Shown here one piece after another: positions 8,050 to 16,532 of a stretch of DNA of 64,000 bases. A model generated the notes under the pieces. That model was not told the origin of the DNA. It made no database searches and worked only from the letters and a program-made list of their open reading frames with translations. The DNA is taken from NCBI RefSeq assembly GCF_003259335.1, contig NZ_QLLL01000009.1, forward strand, positions 124,001-188,000, read 5' to 3'. The position numbers and the translations under genes were made by a program. Each line of letters opens with the position of its first letter. The stretch's first letter is position 1. This DNA comes from Chitinophaga skermanii. Its GTDB lineage: Bacteria; Bacteroidota; Bacteroidia; Chitinophagales; Chitinophagaceae.

Positions 8050-8850
8050 TTAATAGTTCGAACAAAGCGCCGGGTTATTTTTTTCCGCTTCTTCGATAAT
8101 TTCAAACGACGAAAGCACATCTGCTTTGCCTTTCATTACCGCCACGGTGTGCTCAAAGTGTACCGATGGTTTACCGTCATACGTAACTACCGTCCAACCA
8201 TCTTCTAAATAGGCAACATCTTTTGAACCCAAGTTTACCATCGGTTCGATGGCAATTACCAAGCCCTCTTTTAAAATTTGGCCAGAACCTCTACGGCCAT
8301 AGTTTGGAACCTGTGGATCTTCATGAAGTTGTTTACCTAATCCATGACCCACTAATTCTCTCACAATACCGTATCCATGCTCTTTCTCGATGTAGTTCTG
8401 GATCGCGTAAGAGATATCCCCTACACGGTTACCCACTACTGCTTTCTCGATACCTAGCTGCAAGGATTGTTTCGTGGCACTCATCAATTTCAAAATATCG
8501 GCTGGAACGTTACCAATTGCGAATGTATACGCGCTATCACCGTGGAAGCCGTTCATGAAAACGCCCACATCAACAGAGATAATATCCCCGTCTTTCAATT
8601 GGTAATTATTAGGAATTCCGTGTACAACGGCTTCGTTTACGGAAATGCACGCTGTATTTGGGAAGCCTCTATAATTGAGGAAAGAAGGCACTGCACCGTT
8701 ATCTACGATGAACTTATAAGCGATGGCATCAACATCGAGGGTGCTCATACCCGGTTTAAGTTCTTTCGCCACGTGCGCAAGTGTCGCACTCACAAGCATA
8801 GCGCTTTTGCGCATTAGCTCGATCTCTTCCTTCGTTTTATAATGAATCAT
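8050..8850 (-). CDS. map: type I methionine aminopeptidase
   Basis: 266 residues. It removes the initiator methionine from new proteins in the cytoplasm, using two metal ions. Metal-ligand motifs of the pita-bread fold are present: the two aspartates in ISVDVGVFMNGFHGDSAYTF, the His in LVGHGLGKQLHEDP, and the glutamates in VIAIEPMVNLG and VHFEHTV. The substrate-pocket histidine lies in EAVVHGIP. It follows secY by 167 bases, the usual secY-map-infA order. That gap has a strong hairpin. Confidence 0.97.
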   Translation of the reverse strand: MIHYKTKEEIELMRKSAMLVSATLAHVAKELKPGMSTLDVDAIAYKFIVDNGAVPSFLNYRGFPNTACISVNEAVVHGIPNNYQLKDGDIISVDVGVFMNGFHGDSAYTFAIGNVPADILKLMSATKQSLQLGIEKAVVGNRVGDISYAIQNYIEKEHGYGIVRELVGHGLGKQLHEDPQVPNYGRRGSGQILKEGLVIAIEPMVNLGSKDVAYLEDGWTVVTYDGKPSVHFEHTVAVMKGKADVLSSFEIIEEAEKNNPALCSNY

Positions 8851-8932
8851 AGCCTCAATTTTTGATATACCGGTTTACTGGGTTATATAACCCTAGATAC
8901 TTCCGATTGTTATCATCCAACCTAAATAAATA

Positions 8933-8987
8933 ACCACCAGGACGATAGATGCACGGGAGAATAACCTATGCGCTATATCCTGGTGGT
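8933..8987 (-). repeat. inverted repeat between secY and map
   Basis: ACCACCAGGA (8933-8942) and TCCTGGTGGT (8978-8987) are perfect reverse complements; inside them an ATAG/CTAT pairing extends the stem. It begins 31 bases from the secY stop. No strong T-run follows, so an attenuator or RNA-processing site is likelier than a full terminator. A separate 14-bp palindrome, GGGTTATATAACCC, lies at 8880-8893, just before map. Confidence 0.6.
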
Positions 8988-9017
8988 CTATAATGATATT
9001 CTAATCGTACGAATGAA

Positions 9018-10364
9018 TTATTGAGCGCTTGCTGGTGAAGTTCTTCCTTTGATACGACCAGAGCTCATTAAACCATCGTAATGGCGCATAAGTAACTGGC
9101 TTTCGATTTGTTGTAATGTATCAAGGATAACACCTACCATGATCAACAATGACGTACCACCGAAGAAGGTAGCGAAGTTAGTGTTGATATGGAGAGCTGC
9201 AGCAATACCAGGTAAAACACCCACCAAAGCTAAGAAAAATGCACCTGGTAACGTGATTCTATCCATTACAGCACCGATGTAGTCGGCAGTAGCTTGACCA
9301 GGTTTAACACCCGGGATAAAGCCATTATTGCTCTTCATTTCATCGGCCATTGTAGTTGGATTGAAGATCAATGCAGTATAGAAGAACGTGAATACGATCA
9401 CCAATACAGCATAAATCATGTTGTAATACGGGTTAGTATGGTCGCTGAAAATTCTCACGAAACCGCTTGCATCCTCGGAAGAAGTGGCAAAACCGATCGC
9501 AGTTGCAGGAATGAACATAATTGCTTGCGCAAAGATGATAGGCATTACACCTGCTGCGTTTACTTTCAATGGAATAAACTGGCGTACACCACCGTATTGT
9601 TTGTTACCAACGATTCTTTTAGCGTAGTTAACAGGGATTTTGCGAGTACCCTGGATAAGCAGGATCAAACCTATCGTGATAAGGATAAAGAACGCGATTT
9701 CCACTAAGAAAATCAACAATCCGCCACCACCATCAGTTGTACGAGAAGCGAACTCCTGTAACAATGATTCTGGCAAACGTGCAAGGATACCCATCATGAT
9801 GATGATAGATGTACCATTACCAATACCTTTATCTGTGATTTTCTCGCCCAACCACATTACGAACAACGTACCCGCTGTAAGAACGATGGTGGTTGACAAC
9901 CAGAACATGAAAGAACCGTACTCCTGTATAATAGCGCCGGCAGACTGGTTACGCAAATAAGCTACGTAAGCGCTAGCCTGCAAAGCAGTTACAACTACCG
10001 TGAGCAAACGGGTGTATTGGTTGATTTTTTGACGACCACTCTCTCCCTCTTTCTGCAATTTTTGGAACTTAGGAACCGCGATGGTTAACAGTTGAATTGC
10101 GATAGACGCGGAAATGTATGGCATGATCCCCAATGCAAATATGGATGCACGCGAGAATGAACCACCTGCAAACATATTAAACAATCCTAAAATACCTTGG
10201 TTAGAGGTTTTCTGGAAGTTTGCCAAAGCCGTTGGGTCAATGCCGGGTAAAGCAATGTAAGAACCCGCACGGTAAATGAGGACCAGGAGTAACGTTGTAA
10301 GGATGCGATTACGCAAGTCCTCAATGCTCCAAATATTCTTGATTGTTTCGATAAATTTCTTCAC
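9018..10364 (-). CDS. secY: preprotein translocase subunit SecY
   Basis: 448 residues with ten predicted membrane helices. It is the channel subunit of the SecYEG translocon in the inner membrane. Signatures are the N-terminal IWSIEDLRNRILTTLLLVLI, the plug-region stretch ALANFQ...GILGLFNMFAGGSFSRA, GIMPYISASI, the loop with GNGTSIIIMMGI, and the C-terminal LLIMVGVILDTLQQIESQLL. It follows rplO by 78 bases in the spc operon and precedes map. Confidence 0.98.
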   Translation of the reverse strand: MKKFIETIKNIWSIEDLRNRILTTLLLVLIYRAGSYIALPGIDPTALANFQKTSNQGILGLFNMFAGGSFSRASIFALGIMPYISASIAIQLLTIAVPKFQKLQKEGESGRQKINQYTRLLTVVVTALQASAYVAYLRNQSAGAIIQEYGSFMFWLSTTIVLTAGTLFVMWLGEKITDKGIGNGTSIIIMMGILARLPESLLQEFASRTTDGGGGLLIFLVEIAFFILITIGLILLIQGTRKIPVNYAKRIVGNKQYGGVRQFIPLKVNAAGVMPIIFAQAIMFIPATAIGFATSSEDASGFVRIFSDHTNPYYNMIYAVLVIVFTFFYTALIFNPTTMADEMKSNNGFIPGVKPGQATADYIGAVMDRITLPGAFFLALVGVLPGIAAALHINTNFATFFGGTSLLIMVGVILDTLQQIESQLLMRHYDGLMSSGRIKGRTSPASAQ

Positions 10365-10442
10365 AGGAAGATTAGGTTTAATAGCGCTTGTAAAATACGA
10401 AAAGACGCACTACTCCGTAGGCGCCTTCTCGGTCGTAAAGTC

Positions 10443-10889
10443 TTATACCAGTTCTACTGATCCACCTGCAGCTTCAACTACTTGCTTAGCTTTCTCACTA
10501 ATCGCGTTCACTTTCAAGGCTACTTTTGATTTCAGCTCACCTTGGCCGAGTATTTTAACTTTTGCAGTTTTGTTGATCAGCCCGTTCATATACAAGGTTT
10601 CCAAAGAGATCTCTTGTAAGCCGTATTTCTCAACGATCTGGTCGATAAAGCCTACGTTAAACACTTTGTATTCAACGCGGTTGTTGTTAATGAAACCACG
10701 TTTAGGCAAGCGACGTTGGATAGGCATCTGACCACCTTCGTGACCAATTTTGCTTGAGTAACCGGTGTTAGATTGAGCACCTTTGTTACCTTTCGTAGAA
10801 GTACCACCTTTACCGGAAGCCTCACCACGACCTAGACGTTTTTCTTTATGTACAGCACCTTTAGCAGGCCTTAATGTATGCAAATTCAT
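10443..10889 (-). CDS. rplO: 50S ribosomal protein L15
   Basis: 148 residues. It has the glycine-rich N-terminal arm (KRLGRGEASGKGGTSTKGNK, then GHEGGQMPIQRRLPKRGF) that threads into 23S rRNA, and a globular C-terminal half ending VEAAGGSVELV. It is a late-assembly protein of the large subunit. It lies between rpmD and secY as usual; the gap to rpmD is 111 bases. Confidence 0.98.
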   Translation of the reverse strand: MNLHTLRPAKGAVHKEKRLGRGEASGKGGTSTKGNKGAQSNTGYSSKIGHEGGQMPIQRRLPKRGFINNNRVEYKVFNVGFIDQIVEKYGLQEISLETLYMNGLINKTAKVKILGQGELKSKVALKVNAISEKAKQVVEAAGGSVELV

Positions 10890-11000
10890 AATTAATTGTT
10901 TTGACTTACGCGGAAATTAACCGCTCGCTTGTAAGATAAATGTAAATGTATATCGTTGATCGTAAAAGACCTAAAAAGAAAGGGTAATTTTTGTGTTATA

Positions 11001-11186
11001 TTATCCCTTAACTTCTTCAACTTTTACAAGGTGATTAACGGCACGCACCATACCAAGAATTTGAGGAGTTGCCTCAACTTCTACAGAACGGTTCAATTTG
11101 CTAATACCTAATGCCTTCAAAGTCAATTTTTGCTTTTCAGGACGATCGATTCCACTTTTTACCTGTGTGATCTTAATCTTTGCCAT
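11001..11186 (-). CDS. rpmD: 50S ribosomal protein L30
   Basis: 61 residues with the L30 ferredoxin-like fold pattern: KIKITQVKSGIDRPEKQK, then LKALGISKLNRSVEVEATP and GMVRAVNHLVKVEEV. It binds 23S and 5S rRNA regions of the large subunit. Length is normal for bacterial L30. It lies between rpsE (51-base gap) and rplO. Confidence 0.97.
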   Translation of the reverse strand: MAKIKITQVKSGIDRPEKQKLTLKALGISKLNRSVEVEATPQILGMVRAVNHLVKVEEVKG

Positions 11187-11237
11187 TTTGTGAATCAGTT
11201 TGCAGTTTATACCGGTATAAACCGGGAATAAACCAAA

Positions 11238-11756
11238 TTAGCCGTTAAATACTTTCTTCAAAGAAACGCTTCTTGTTTTTGCAACGCTTATTGGTTCGCG
11301 GAGCATACCCAATGCTTTGAAAGTAGCTTTTACCACGTTGTGTGGGTTAGCAGAACCTAAAGATTTTGCTAATACGTCGGTTACACCTGCGCTTTCCAAT
11401 ACAGCACGCATAGAACCACCCGCGATCACACCAGTACCATGAGCAGCTGGTTTGATCAATACTTTAGCAGCGCCTTCTTTAGCGAACTGATCATGAGGAA
11501 TAGTACCGTGCATAATAGGAACTTTAATCAAGTTCTTCTTAGCATCGTCGATACCTTTGGTGATAGCTTCTTGTACTTCTTTGGCTTTACCCAAACCGTG
11601 ACCAACCACACCGTTTTCGTTACCAACTACAACTAATGCTGAAAAACTGAAAGTACGGCCACCTTTAGTGGTTTTTGTAACCCTGTTGATAGCTACAACC
11701 TTTTCTTTCAGCTCCAGTTCACCAGCTTTTACTTTATTGAATGAATTCTTTGCCAT
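11238..11756 (-). CDS. rpsE: 30S ribosomal protein S5
   Basis: 172 residues. The N-terminal double-stranded-RNA-binding domain includes VVAINRVTKTTKGGRTFSFS and GVVGHGLGKAKEVQEAITKG; the C-terminal domain has GTGVIAGGSMRAVLESAGVT and SLGSANPHNVVKATFKAL. S5 helps maintain decoding accuracy and the mRNA entry channel. It sits between rplR and rpmD in the spc operon. Confidence 0.98.
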   Translation of the reverse strand: MAKNSFNKVKAGELELKEKVVAINRVTKTTKGGRTFSFSALVVVGNENGVVGHGLGKAKEVQEAITKGIDDAKKNLIKVPIMHGTIPHDQFAKEGAAKVLIKPAAHGTGVIAGGSMRAVLESAGVTDVLAKSLGSANPHNVVKATFKALGMLREPISVAKTRSVSLKKVFNG

Positions 11757-11822
11757 TTTTATTATTAAGAATTACGAGTTGAAATTTACTTCTTTGTTGA
11801 GTTTAATTTAAACCCACCCGGA

Positions 11823-12176
11823 TTAGAATTGGAGACCACCTTCTCTAGCACCTTCTGCTAAAGATTTAATACGACCATGGTAAAGGTAACCGCCTCTATC
11901 AAATACACAAGTAGTTAAACCTAAAGCAGTTGCTTTAGTAGCGATTGCACCGCCTACTAATTTAGAAAGCTCAGATTTAGTACCTTTTTGTGCTTTAATA
12001 TCTTTATCGCGAGAAGAAGCTGATGCTAAAGTTGTACCGTTAGTATCATCAATCAATTGCACATAAATGTCAGCATTACTGCGGAATACAGATAATCTTG
12101 GTTTTTGTGCTGTACCGCTAATTTTCTTACGAATACGGTAGCGGATATTCTGTCTTTTATTAGCTTTTGTGCTCAT
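11823..12176 (-). CDS. rplR: 50S ribosomal protein L18
   Basis: 117 residues. The basic N-terminus (NKRQNIRYRIRKKISGTAQK) is followed by PRLSVFRSNADIYVQLIDD and the C-terminal FDRGGYLYHGRIKSLAEGAR. L18 carries 5S rRNA into the large subunit. It lies 66 bases before rpsE and 165 bases after rplF. That longer gap contains an 8-bp inverted repeat (GAATACCT near 12246, complement near 12293). Confidence 0.98.
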   Translation of the reverse strand: MSTKANKRQNIRYRIRKKISGTAQKPRLSVFRSNADIYVQLIDDTNGTTLASASSRDKDIKAQKGTKSELSKLVGGAIATKATALGLTTCVFDRGGYLYHGRIKSLAEGAREGGLQF

Positions 12177-12341
12177 TATTATTTATTTAGTCACCCGATG
12201 CTGCCGGGTTACGAATTAAAGTTTGTGTGAATGCTTTGTTGAAAGAATACCTAGCCTTGTTGCTTTACTCCTAATTCCGAACTCTCCAAAACCAGGTATT
12301 CCAAATATTCTAAGCGTTAGGCAGCTTGTAATTTGTGGCTA

Positions 12342-12896
12342 TTATTTACCAGCAGATTTACCAGCTTTCTTACGTACAACTTCATCGCTGTAGCGTACAC
12401 CTTTACCTTTGTACGGCTCAGGTTTACGGAAACCACGGATTTTAGCAGCAACCTGACCCAATAATTGGTTGTCAGAACCTTCTAAAATAATCTGAGGGTT
12501 TTTACCTTTCTCAGTAATCGTATTCACTTTCAATTCTTTTGGAACTTCGAATATGATGTTGTGAGAATAACCTAATGCCAAATCCAACAATTGACCTTGG
12601 TGAGCAGCTTTATAACCTACACCCACTAATTCCAATTGTTTAGTATAACCATCAGTTACACCTTTCACCATGTTAGCGATCAATGCACGGTATAAACCAT
12701 GTAAAGCGCGGTGACGAATTTGATCAGTCGGACGAGTTACGATTAACTCTCCTTCTTTCACTTCTACTGTGATATCCCTATCGATGGCTTTTTTCAATTC
12801 ACCTTTAGGACCTTTTACTGTTACCTCATTAGCAGGAGAAACGGTAACCGTAACGCCACTTGCCAATTTGATAGGACTTCTACCTATACGAGACAT
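12342..12896 (-). CDS. rplF: 50S ribosomal protein L6
   Basis: 184 residues with the two repeated L6 domains and the signature near the C-terminus (KIRGFRKPEPYKGKGVRYSD). The start MSRIGRSPIKLASGVTVTVS is typical. L6 lies at the factor-binding region of the 50S subunit near the sarcin-ricin loop. It follows rpsH by 126 bases; that gap contains a short ATCCCG/CGGGAT hairpin (12992-13011) close to the rpsH stop. Confidence 0.98.
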   Translation of the reverse strand: MSRIGRSPIKLASGVTVTVSPANEVTVKGPKGELKKAIDRDITVEVKEGELIVTRPTDQIRHRALHGLYRALIANMVKGVTDGYTKQLELVGVGYKAAHQGQLLDLALGYSHNIIFEVPKELKVNTITEKGKNPQIILEGSDNQLLGQVAAKIRGFRKPEPYKGKGVRYSDEVVRKKAGKSAGK

Positions 12897-13022
12897 AACT
12901 TATAAAGTTTATAATATTTTTTGAAATCTTGTTTGAACGTACCCGTTGTTTCAGCGACCGTATAGTATGCTTAAGTCCCGGATATGCCTAAATCCCGTTG
13001 TTAGACGGGATATAATTACTTC

Positions 13023-13421
13023 TTAGTAAATGTAGCAAACTACTTCACCACCAACGTTTTGAGCTTTTGCTTCTTTATCGGTCATAACACCTTTAGATGT
13101 AGACACGATAGCAACACCCAAACCGTTTTTAACACGCTTAAACTCAGTTGGTTTAGCGTATTGACGAAGACCTGGACGGCTAATACGCTGCAAATCTTTG
13201 ATTGCAGGTTCTTTCGTTTGTGGATCGTATTTCAAAGCGATTTTGATAACACCTTGTTTGTTATCATCTTCGAATTTGTACTTTAAGATGTAACCTTTGT
13301 CGTACAAAATTTCAGTAATACGTTTTTTCAATTTTGATGCCGGAATCTCCACGATCCTGTGGGTAGCCATTTGCGCGTTCCGGATTCTAGTTAAAAAGTC
13401 AGCTATTGGATCAGTAACCAT
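13023..13421 (-). CDS. rpsH: 30S ribosomal protein S8
   Basis: 132 residues beginning MVTDPIADFLTRIRNAQMAT and ending with the rRNA-binding motif GVAIVSTSKGVMTDKEAKAQ and GGEVVCYIY. S8 binds the central domain of 16S rRNA; in E. coli it also represses the spc operon at an rplE site. It lies 105 bases downstream of rpsN and precedes rplF. Confidence 0.98.
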   Translation of the reverse strand: MVTDPIADFLTRIRNAQMATHRIVEIPASKLKKRITEILYDKGYILKYKFEDDNKQGVIKIALKYDPQTKEPAIKDLQRISRPGLRQYAKPTEFKRVKNGLGVAIVSTSKGVMTDKEAKAQNVGGEVVCYIY

Positions 13422-13525
13422 TGTTGTGCTGTTTCTAAATTGTTTACAATGCGATATCCAATCGATCAGAAAGGAAAATCAATTCGATAAAATAAACCGA
13501 ACAGTCGTGCTCGGTATTAGCTGAA

Positions 13526-13795
13526 TTACCAGCTTGCTTTTCTTACACCAGGGATTTTACCTGCCAATGCCATGTCGCGGAACATGTTACGACAAAGACC
13601 AAATTGACGCATATATCCTTTAGGACGACCGGTCAATTGGCATCTGTTTTTCAGGCGAACGGGAGATGCATTCTTTGGTAATTGATCCAAAGCAGCGTAG
13701 TCACCTGCAGCTTTCAAAGCAGCACGTTTCTCAGCAAATTTGGCAACCATTGCTTCTCTCTTTCTTTGTCTGGCTTTTACGGATTCTCTTGCCAT
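13526..13795 (-). CDS. rpsN: 30S ribosomal protein S14 (long, zinc-free form)
   Basis: 89 residues, the longer type of S14, starting MARESVKARQRKREAMVAKF and ending CRNMFRDMALAGKIPGVRKA-SW. The zinc-binding CxxC pairs of the short S14 type are absent; only two isolated cysteines remain (in RCQLTGRP and GLCRN). It assembles into the 30S head near S3 and S19. It is 97 bases after rplE; that gap has an 11-bp inverted repeat. Confidence 0.97.
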   Translation of the reverse strand: MARESVKARQRKREAMVAKFAEKRAALKAAGDYAALDQLPKNASPVRLKNRCQLTGRPKGYMRQFGLCRNMFRDMALAGKIPGVRKASW

Positions 13796-13821
13796 AATAA
13801 AATTTGAAATTCCAGTTTTTA

Positions 13822-13862
13822 AATTCCAAATCCCAAACTCCGTTACCGGAATTTGGAATTTG
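13822..13862 (-). repeat. inverted repeat between rplE and rpsN
   Basis: AAATTCCAAAT (13822-13832) and ATTTGGAATTT (13852-13862) are exact reverse complements with a 19-base loop. Upstream of rpsN on the transcribed strand. The core TTCCAAA/TTTGGAA recurs at 6435-6483 and 6920-6976. Confidence 0.6.
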
Positions 13863-13891
13863 ATAAGAAGGTATATGTTAAACGATTACGA

Positions 13892-14467
13892 TTAGTTATC
13901 GCCTTTCTTAATGTTTTTGAACGGCATACCCATTTCTTTCAGCAATTCATATGCTTCTTCGTTGGTATTTGCAGTCGTAACAAAAGTGATATCCATACCA
14001 GTCATCTTAGTAACTTTATCGATATCGATCTCAGGGAAGATGATTTGCTCAGTGATACCCATTGTGTAGTTACCACGGCCATCAAATGCTTTATCGTTAA
14101 CACCTTTGAAGTCACGTACACGTGGTAAAGATACAGAGATCAAACGATCTAAGAACTCGTACATGTTTACACCACGCAAAGTTACGCGAGCACCAATAGG
14201 CATGTGCTTTCTCAATTTGAAGTTAGAGATATCCTTTTTAGATAAAGTAGGGATCGCTTTTTGACCAGCAATACGCGTCATCTCATCTACAGCAATATCA
14301 ACTAATTTCTTATCGCTAACTGCTCCGTTGATACCTTGGTTCAAACAGATTTTAGTCAAGCGAGGAACTTGCATTACACTCTTATAGTTGAATTTCTTCA
14401 TCAAAGCAGCAACCACTTCATCACGGTATTTGCCTTGGAGCCTTGGTTTATATGATGTGTTAGCCAT
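13892..14467 (-). CDS. rplE: 50S ribosomal protein L5
   Basis: 191 residues. Motifs include LQGKYRDEVVAALMKKFNYK, VPRLTKICLNQGINGAVSDK, the rRNA-binding PIGARVTLRGVNMYEFLDRL, and FPEIDIDKVTKMTGMDITFV. L5 binds 5S rRNA and contacts the P-site tRNA and S13. Its ATG shares one base with the rplX stop codon (TAATG at 14469-14465), a layout that favours translational coupling. rpsN follows. Confidence 0.98.
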   Translation of the reverse strand: MANTSYKPRLQGKYRDEVVAALMKKFNYKSVMQVPRLTKICLNQGINGAVSDKKLVDIAVDEMTRIAGQKAIPTLSKKDISNFKLRKHMPIGARVTLRGVNMYEFLDRLISVSLPRVRDFKGVNDKAFDGRGNYTMGITEQIIFPEIDIDKVTKMTGMDITFVTTANTNEEAYELLKEMGMPFKNIKKGDN

Positions 14468-14805
14468 TATTTAATTACCTCCCCTGATTTTTTAGCGATA
14501 CGAACTAATTTACCATTTTCTCTCGTTCTGCTAACCCTAGTAGCTTTACCAGCCTTAGCATCCCACAACATTACGTTGGAAATAGCGATAGGAGCTTCCT
14601 CCTTAACAATTCCACCTTTTGTGTTTTGTGCAGTAGGTTTAGTGTGCTTAGTGATGATGTTTACACCTTCTACCAAAACACGAGATTTGTCAGGAAATAC
14701 CTCGAGAACCTTAACAGGTTTTGTTCTGTTCTTGTCGTCGCCGGCAATCACAACTACCAAATCGCCTTTTTTAATGTTGAACTTAGGCTTGAATCTAGTT
14801 TTCAT
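14467..14805 (-). CDS. rplX: 50S ribosomal protein L24
   Basis: 112 residues with the KOW motif near the start (IKKGDLVVVIAGDDKNRTKP) and the L24 stretch VLVEGVNIITKHTKPTAQNT followed by GGIVKEEAPIAISNVML. L24 is an initiator of 50S assembly near the exit tunnel. It is separated from rplN by 155 bases, long for this operon, with an inverted repeat and a promoter-like sequence, and overlaps rplE by one base. Confidence 0.97.
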   Translation of the reverse strand: MKTRFKPKFNIKKGDLVVVIAGDDKNRTKPVKVLEVFPDKSRVLVEGVNIITKHTKPTAQNTKGGIVKEEAPIAISNVMLWDAKAGKATRVSRTRENGKLVRIAKKSGEVIK

Positions 14806-14882
14806 CAGTTTGTTTATTTAAACGCCAAGCGAAACACCGGTTCCGCTTGATTAATATTTTATTCGTTTTAGGAAACGGGCTG

Positions 14883-14913
14883 CAAAGATACATAAATATT
14901 TCGAAAGTCGAAA
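14883..14913 (-). promoter_or_regulatory. candidate internal promoter before rplX
   Basis: On the minus strand TATCTTTG (14883-14890) fits the -7 box TAnnTTTG, and TTTC (14910-14913) stands exactly 19 bases upstream where TTTG is expected. The start site would be about 70 bases before rplX. The -33 box and spacer overlap one arm of the inverted repeat at 14901-14941. Confidence 0.55.
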
Positions 14914-14941
14914 ACCGCAATATTTTATTTGCGACTTTCGA
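14901..14941 (-). repeat. inverted repeat between rplN and rplX
   Basis: TCGAAAGTCG (14901-14910) and CGACTTTCGA (14932-14941) are perfect reverse complements with a 21-base AT-rich loop. It begins 20 bases after the rplN stop codon and overlaps the candidate promoter for rplX. It could be a partial terminator for the upstream half of the operon, or an operator. Confidence 0.6.
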
Positions 14942-14960
14942 CTTCCTATATCTTTCACTC

Positions 14961-15329
14961 TTACAACACCTCTGGTGCCAAAGAGATAATTTTCATGTAG
15001 CCTTTATCCCTGAGTTCACGTGCAACCGGACCGAAAATACGGGTGCCGCGTGGCTCGTCGGAGTTATTCAGCAATACAACCGCGTTGTCGTCGAAACGGA
15101 TATAAGATCCATCTTTACGACGCAATTTATTCTTAGTTCTAACAATAACTGCTTTAGTTACTGTACCTTTTTTTACACCACCAGCAGGAATTGCGTCCTT
15201 TACAGTAACTACAATTTTATCACCTACTTTAGCGTAGTCTTGACCAGAGTTACCTAATACACGGATACAAAGAACTTCTTTTGCACCTGAGTTATCAGCA
15301 ACGCTGAGTCTTGATTCTTGTTGGATCAT
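14961..15329 (-). CDS. rplN: 50S ribosomal protein L14
   Basis: 122 residues starting MIQQESRLSVADNSGAKEVL and containing the signature GGVKKGTVTKAVIVRTKN followed by RRKDGSYIRFDDNAVVLLNN. L14 takes part in intersubunit bridges and contacts ribosome-silencing and initiation factors. It follows rpsQ by 80 bases. Confidence 0.98.
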   Translation of the reverse strand: MIQQESRLSVADNSGAKEVLCIRVLGNSGQDYAKVGDKIVVTVKDAIPAGGVKKGTVTKAVIVRTKNKLRRKDGSYIRFDDNAVVLLNNSDEPRGTRIFGPVARELRDKGYMKIISLAPEVL

Positions 15330-15409
15330 CGTAATACGATTTTATGTTGTTTAAGCAGAGGCTGCAGCGATCTTGAAATAACTGCGTACAGCTTGAAACA
15401 ATAAATAAA

Positions 15410-15667
15410 TTATTTTACTTTTTCGATAACTTCTACCAGTCTCCAAGATTTGTTCTTGCTCAACGGACGAGTTTCCATGATTTTCACAGTATCGCCAATG
15501 CTGCACTCGTTTTTCTCGTCGTGCGCCATGAATTTGGTAGTTTTCTTAACGAATTTACCATAGATTGGGTGCTTTACTTTACGTTCAACACTCACAGTGA
15601 TAGTTTTCTCCATTTTATTGCTGGATACTACACCAATCCTGGTTTTTCTTAATTTTCTTTCGGTCAT
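15410..15667 (-). CDS. rpsQ: 30S ribosomal protein S17
   Basis: 85 residues, an OB-fold protein with RKLRKTRIGVVSSNKMEKTI, VERKVKHPIYGKFVKKTTKF and the signature GDTVKIMETRPLSKNKSWRL. It is a primary binder of the 16S 5' domain. It lies between rpmC (108-base gap) and rplN. Confidence 0.98.
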   Translation of the reverse strand: MTERKLRKTRIGVVSSNKMEKTITVSVERKVKHPIYGKFVKKTTKFMAHDEKNECSIGDTVKIMETRPLSKNKSWRLVEVIEKVK

Positions 15668-15775
15668 TTTGAAAGTATTTTACCACCTTATTTCCTTTCG
15701 GAAGGGTGAATTAAACTTAATGTTTAGGTGATCTTCGTATAATATTTTTCAACCTTATAACCAGATCATTTGGAT

Positions 15776-15976
15776 TTAGAAGCCCAATTCTCTCTTACGT
15801 AATTCAGTTTTCATGCGAGCGATCTCTCTTCTCATAGCACGAATGCTCATTGGATTTTCGATCGGCGTAATTGCATGGCTGAAAGTAACTTTCTTCAAGC
15901 GTAATTGATCTTCAGAGATTTTCTCTCTTAAATCTTGTTCGCTAAGGCCTTTAAGATCCACTTTAGCTTTTGCCAT
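15776..15976 (-). CDS. rpmC: 50S ribosomal protein L29
   Basis: 66 residues forming a helical hairpin: KGLSEQDLREKISEDQLRLK, then the L29 signature region IRAMRREIARMKTELRKREL. L29 sits at the exit tunnel and forms part of the docking site for trigger factor and SRP together with L23. It lies 60 bases after rplP. Confidence 0.97.
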   Translation of the reverse strand: MAKAKVDLKGLSEQDLREKISEDQLRLKKVTFSHAITPIENPMSIRAMRREIARMKTELRKRELGF

Positions 15977-16036
15977 TGTATTTAGTTTTGTTACTTGTTT
16001 AGTTGAGTTATTTTGTTTCTCTACGATTTAAAGCAA

Positions 16037-16456
16037 TTATGCTTCAAAATCGCGGCGCACAACAAACTTCACTTTAATAGGCAATTTTTGTGCTGCAAGT
16101 TCCATCGCTGCTTTAGCAACTTCTAAAGGAACACCGTCTGCTTCAAACAGGATTCTACCTGGTTTAACTACGGCAGCCCAATGATCAGGAGCACCTTTAC
16201 CTTTACCCATCCTTACCTCTAATGGTTTAGCTGTAATAGGTTTGTCTGGGAAAATACGGATCCACACATTACCCTCACGCTTCATAGCCCTTGTCAGAGC
16301 AACCCTAGCAGCTTCAATCTGCCGGTCTGTGATCCACTTAGGTTCTAATGCTTTAAGACCGAAAGATCCAAAAGAAATGGCTGCGCCTCTCTTTGCATCT
16401 CCCTTGATGCGGCCTTTGTGCATCTTCCTGTGTTTCGTTCTCTTTGGCTGTAACAT
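16037..16456 (-). CDS. rplP: 50S ribosomal protein L16
   Basis: 139 residues beginning MLQPKRTKHRKMHKGRIKGD, with the conserved rRNA-contact region KPLEVRMGKGKGAPDHWAAV and the stretch GRILFEADGVPLEVAKAAME. L16 lies near the A-site tRNA elbow at the peptidyl-transferase centre. It follows rpsC by 76 bases. Confidence 0.98.
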   Translation of the reverse strand: MLQPKRTKHRKMHKGRIKGDAKRGAAISFGSFGLKALEPKWITDRQIEAARVALTRAMKREGNVWIRIFPDKPITAKPLEVRMGKGKGAPDHWAAVVKPGRILFEADGVPLEVAKAAMELAAQKLPIKVKFVVRRDFEA

Positions 16457-16532
16457 CGTTTATGTTGTTAATAGTTGTTTAGTAATTCTTATGGTTTGCA
16501 CCAAAGTATTCAAATCGTTTCCAGTGACAAGA

